Positions 5,705 to 6,947 of a stretch of 6,947 nt of DNA are shown in pieces. The stretch comes from Acidimicrobiaceae bacterium (GTDB taxonomy: Bacteria; Actinomycetota; Acidimicrobiia; Acidimicrobiales; RAAP-2). The number at the start of each line of letters is the position of its first letter. The first letter of the stretch is position 1. The DNA lies in assembly GCA_030838245.1 (NCBI GenBank), contig JAUTXB010000058.1, forward strand, positions 1 through 6,947, read 5' to 3'. A program made the translations under genes and the position numbers. Under the pieces are notes generated by a model, which saw only the letters and a program-made list of their open reading frames with translations, was not told the DNA's origin and did not search any database.

Positions 5705-5872
5705 GTGACGATGCCGTGGTCCATGGTGTTGGGAATACTGATCTCGACAGTGATTGCCGGATACGTGATCAGCCTCACGGTGATGGCAGGGAACGTCCGG
5801 GAACGAACCTGGGCCACTCCATCCAGGCCGACCTCCGGTCACCGCCTCCCTCATAGAGGGTTGACCCGGTAG
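5705..5872 (+). CDS. Likely small single-pass membrane protein (55 aa)
   Basis: A GTG at 5705 opens a 55-codon frame; an ATG two codons later (5711) is an equally possible start. AGGGG (5695-5699) sits five bases before the GTG. Residues 4-28 form one strongly hydrophobic helix containing VLGILISTVIAGYVISLTV. Next comes a charged NVRER segment and then a Pro/Arg/Ser-rich tail of about 20 residues. About three quarters of codons end in G or C, most consistently in the first 36. I do not recognise a family. The positive charge after the helix suggests a cytoplasmic C-terminus. The last 22 bases overlap the 3' end of the convergent membrane protein gene, so the real C-terminal tail may have little constraint. 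It is too short for most gene callers. Confidence 0.45.
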   Translation: MTMPWSMVLGILISTVIAGYVISLTVMAGNVRERTWATPSRPTSGHRLPHRGLTR

Positions 5873-6947
5873 AGACGCCAGGTCTGGTCGTCCCCGGTTG
5901 ACGGAACCGTCATGACCAGGGAGGCGATCCCGGCCCCGTCACGGTACAGCGTCGGATAGCGCTGGTTGATCGCGTCCGCCCTTCCGTCTTGCCCGGGATC
6001 GGAGACCAGGATGTAGCGGACCCCGCTCTCGAACGGAGCGTTGAGGAACGCGGCGAAGTCGTAGTCACTGGTGATCACGAACTGCTTCCGGTGCTGTGAC
6101 TGCAACCAGACGTCCCAACCGATGAAGGTATCCATGAGGACAGAACCGTCGGGCAGGCCGAGCCGGTCGAGATAGTTGGCCACATAGGCGTTGTTGCGCA
6201 GGGGGGAAAGTGGTGCAGTGTGATGGCTCGAGTCGACCACGGCACGCAGCCCCGTTTGCTCGCTCTGCGTGCCCACCAACGGGTTCATCATGCCCGCCCA
6301 CGTGACCGGGATCGACGACAGGACGAAGGCGGCTACAACACAGCCCCCGAGGACGATCCGCAACCTCGGAGAGGCGGCAATCGGCGTGAGCCGCCGCGAC
6401 AGTCGGGCAACCGTGGGCCTCAGCTCGAAGGCCCGAAGCCGTCGGCCGAGGGCGCCCGAGGGCCGCGCCCCCGGCCGGCCGGAGTCAGGTTCACCCCGGT
6501 ACGGCCACAAGAGCGTGGCCAAGACGACCATCAACGGCACCGCCATCACGAAGAACCGGAACCAGGCGAAGGTCTGGCCCGAGAACTGGGCGTAGGCCTC
6601 GAAGACGAGCACGCCCCCGAAGACGCCGATCGGCACCAGGCTGTCGAGCTCGGTTCGTCGCACAGCGAGCACGAGGACCACGATGACGACCACGGGCAGC
6701 AACGGCTCCAGGTACAAGATGTCGCGCACCACGATGGTGATCGGACCGCCGGCCAGCCGCTGAAACGCGGCCACCCCCGAAGAGCCGTTGGAGATCTGCG
6801 ACGAGTTCCCGTACTGAGACGAGAACTGCGCAAAGGCCATCCCGGTGGTGATCCAGCTGGCCAGTGTCCAGCCAATGAAGCAGACAACGAACGGGAAGGC
6901 CAGCACGGTACCGTCCACGGCGGCCTGCTTGGCCCGCTCCCGCCGTC
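5851..6947 (-). CDS. Multi-pass membrane protein, possibly GT-C type glycosyltransferase; N-terminus cut by window edge
   Basis: The minus-strand frame is open from the right edge to a TGA at 5853-5851, giving 364 visible residues. A basic stretch RRERAKQAA leads into a helix (about 15-34), a polar Ser/Asn-rich loop (37-57), then paired helices (about 80-95 and 103-118) and another near 130-150. A basic proline-rich cytosolic-looking linker precedes a last helix (about 200-218). The final 140 residues form a soluble, probably extracytoplasmic domain with MDTFIGWDVWLQSQ and FVITSDYDFAAFL. Helices ending in a soluble domain recall GT39/PMT-like and related polyprenyl-phosphate-sugar-dependent transferases. 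The N-terminal catalytic part of such an enzyme would lie outside the window, so this is inference. A GTG at 6918 could start translation, but the frame runs through it unbroken. Confidence 0.7.
   Translation of the reverse strand, partial: RRERAKQAAVDGTVLAFPFVVCFIGWTLASWITTGMAFAQFSSQYGNSSQISNGSSGVAAFQRLAGGPITIVVRDILYLEPLLPVVVIVVLVLAVRRTELDSLVPIGVFGGVLVFEAYAQFSGQTFAWFRFFVMAVPLMVVLATLLWPYRGEPDSGRPGARPSGALGRRLRAFELRPTVARLSRRLTPIAASPRLRIVLGGCVVAAFVLSSIPVTWAGMMNPLVGTQSEQTGLRAVVDSSHHTAPLSPLRNNAYVANYLDRLGLPDGSVLMDTFIGWDVWLQSQHRKQFVITSDYDFAAFLNAPFESGVRYILVSDPGQDGRADAINQRYPTLYRDGAGIASLVMTVPSTGDDQTWRLYRVNPL

Noticed and set aside
6916..6918. GTG as the true start of the right-hand membrane protein.
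   Set aside because: The frame continues unbroken to the window edge with a plausible basic segment, and the product at this start would begin directly in a helix. The gene is more likely truncated by the window.
1..6947. Mobile elements, phage genes, CRISPR arrays, tRNA or rRNA genes.
   Set aside because: No transposase or integrase motifs, no evenly spaced repeats, no terminal inverted repeats with target duplications and no cloverleaf-like sequence were seen by eye on either strand.

Overview
This is a GC-rich window with mostly G or C at third codon positions, GTG starts and few strong Shine-Dalgarno sequences. With an acyl-CoA synthetase of the type found in mycobacterial steroid side-chain breakdown, it suggests a high-GC actinobacterium, possibly an uncultured acidimicrobial lineage. 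That placement is inference, as no marker gene is present.

Layout, left to right. (1) A minus-strand DMT-superfamily transporter, cut by the left edge. (2) Divergent from it, a plus-strand single-domain VOC (glyoxalase/extradiol dioxygenase fold) protein with a strong ribosome binding site. (3) A second DMT transporter on the minus strand, paralogous to the first, whose 3' end overlaps the VOC gene by 6 bp. A probable 37-codon ORF precedes it, with a 4-nt stop/start overlap. (4) A divergent control region of about 130-240 bp holding a KstR-like palindrome next to the following start codon. (5) A plus-strand FadD19-like acyl-CoA synthetase with all adenylation motifs intact. (6) A plus-strand Sfp-type 4'-phosphopantetheinyl transferase. 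(7) A 250-400 bp gap with two hairpins and a likely small single-pass membrane protein gene. (8) A minus-strand multi-pass membrane protein, cut by the right edge, possibly of the GT-C/PMT-like glycosyltransferase type.

The genes do not form one obvious operon, since orientations alternate. The clearest biochemistry is CoA activation of a carboxylic acid (FadD19-like) and activation of carrier proteins (phosphopantetheinyl transferase). The VOC protein keeps a full 2-His-1-Glu metal site and could be an extradiol-type enzyme of unknown substrate. Two related transporters flank it. No mobile element, phage gene, CRISPR array, tRNA or rRNA was seen. Most of the window looks like ordinary chromosome. 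The less ordinary parts are the two small ORFs, the palindrome before the synthetase gene and the structured intergenic DNA. I did not find convincing evidence of a wholly new system.
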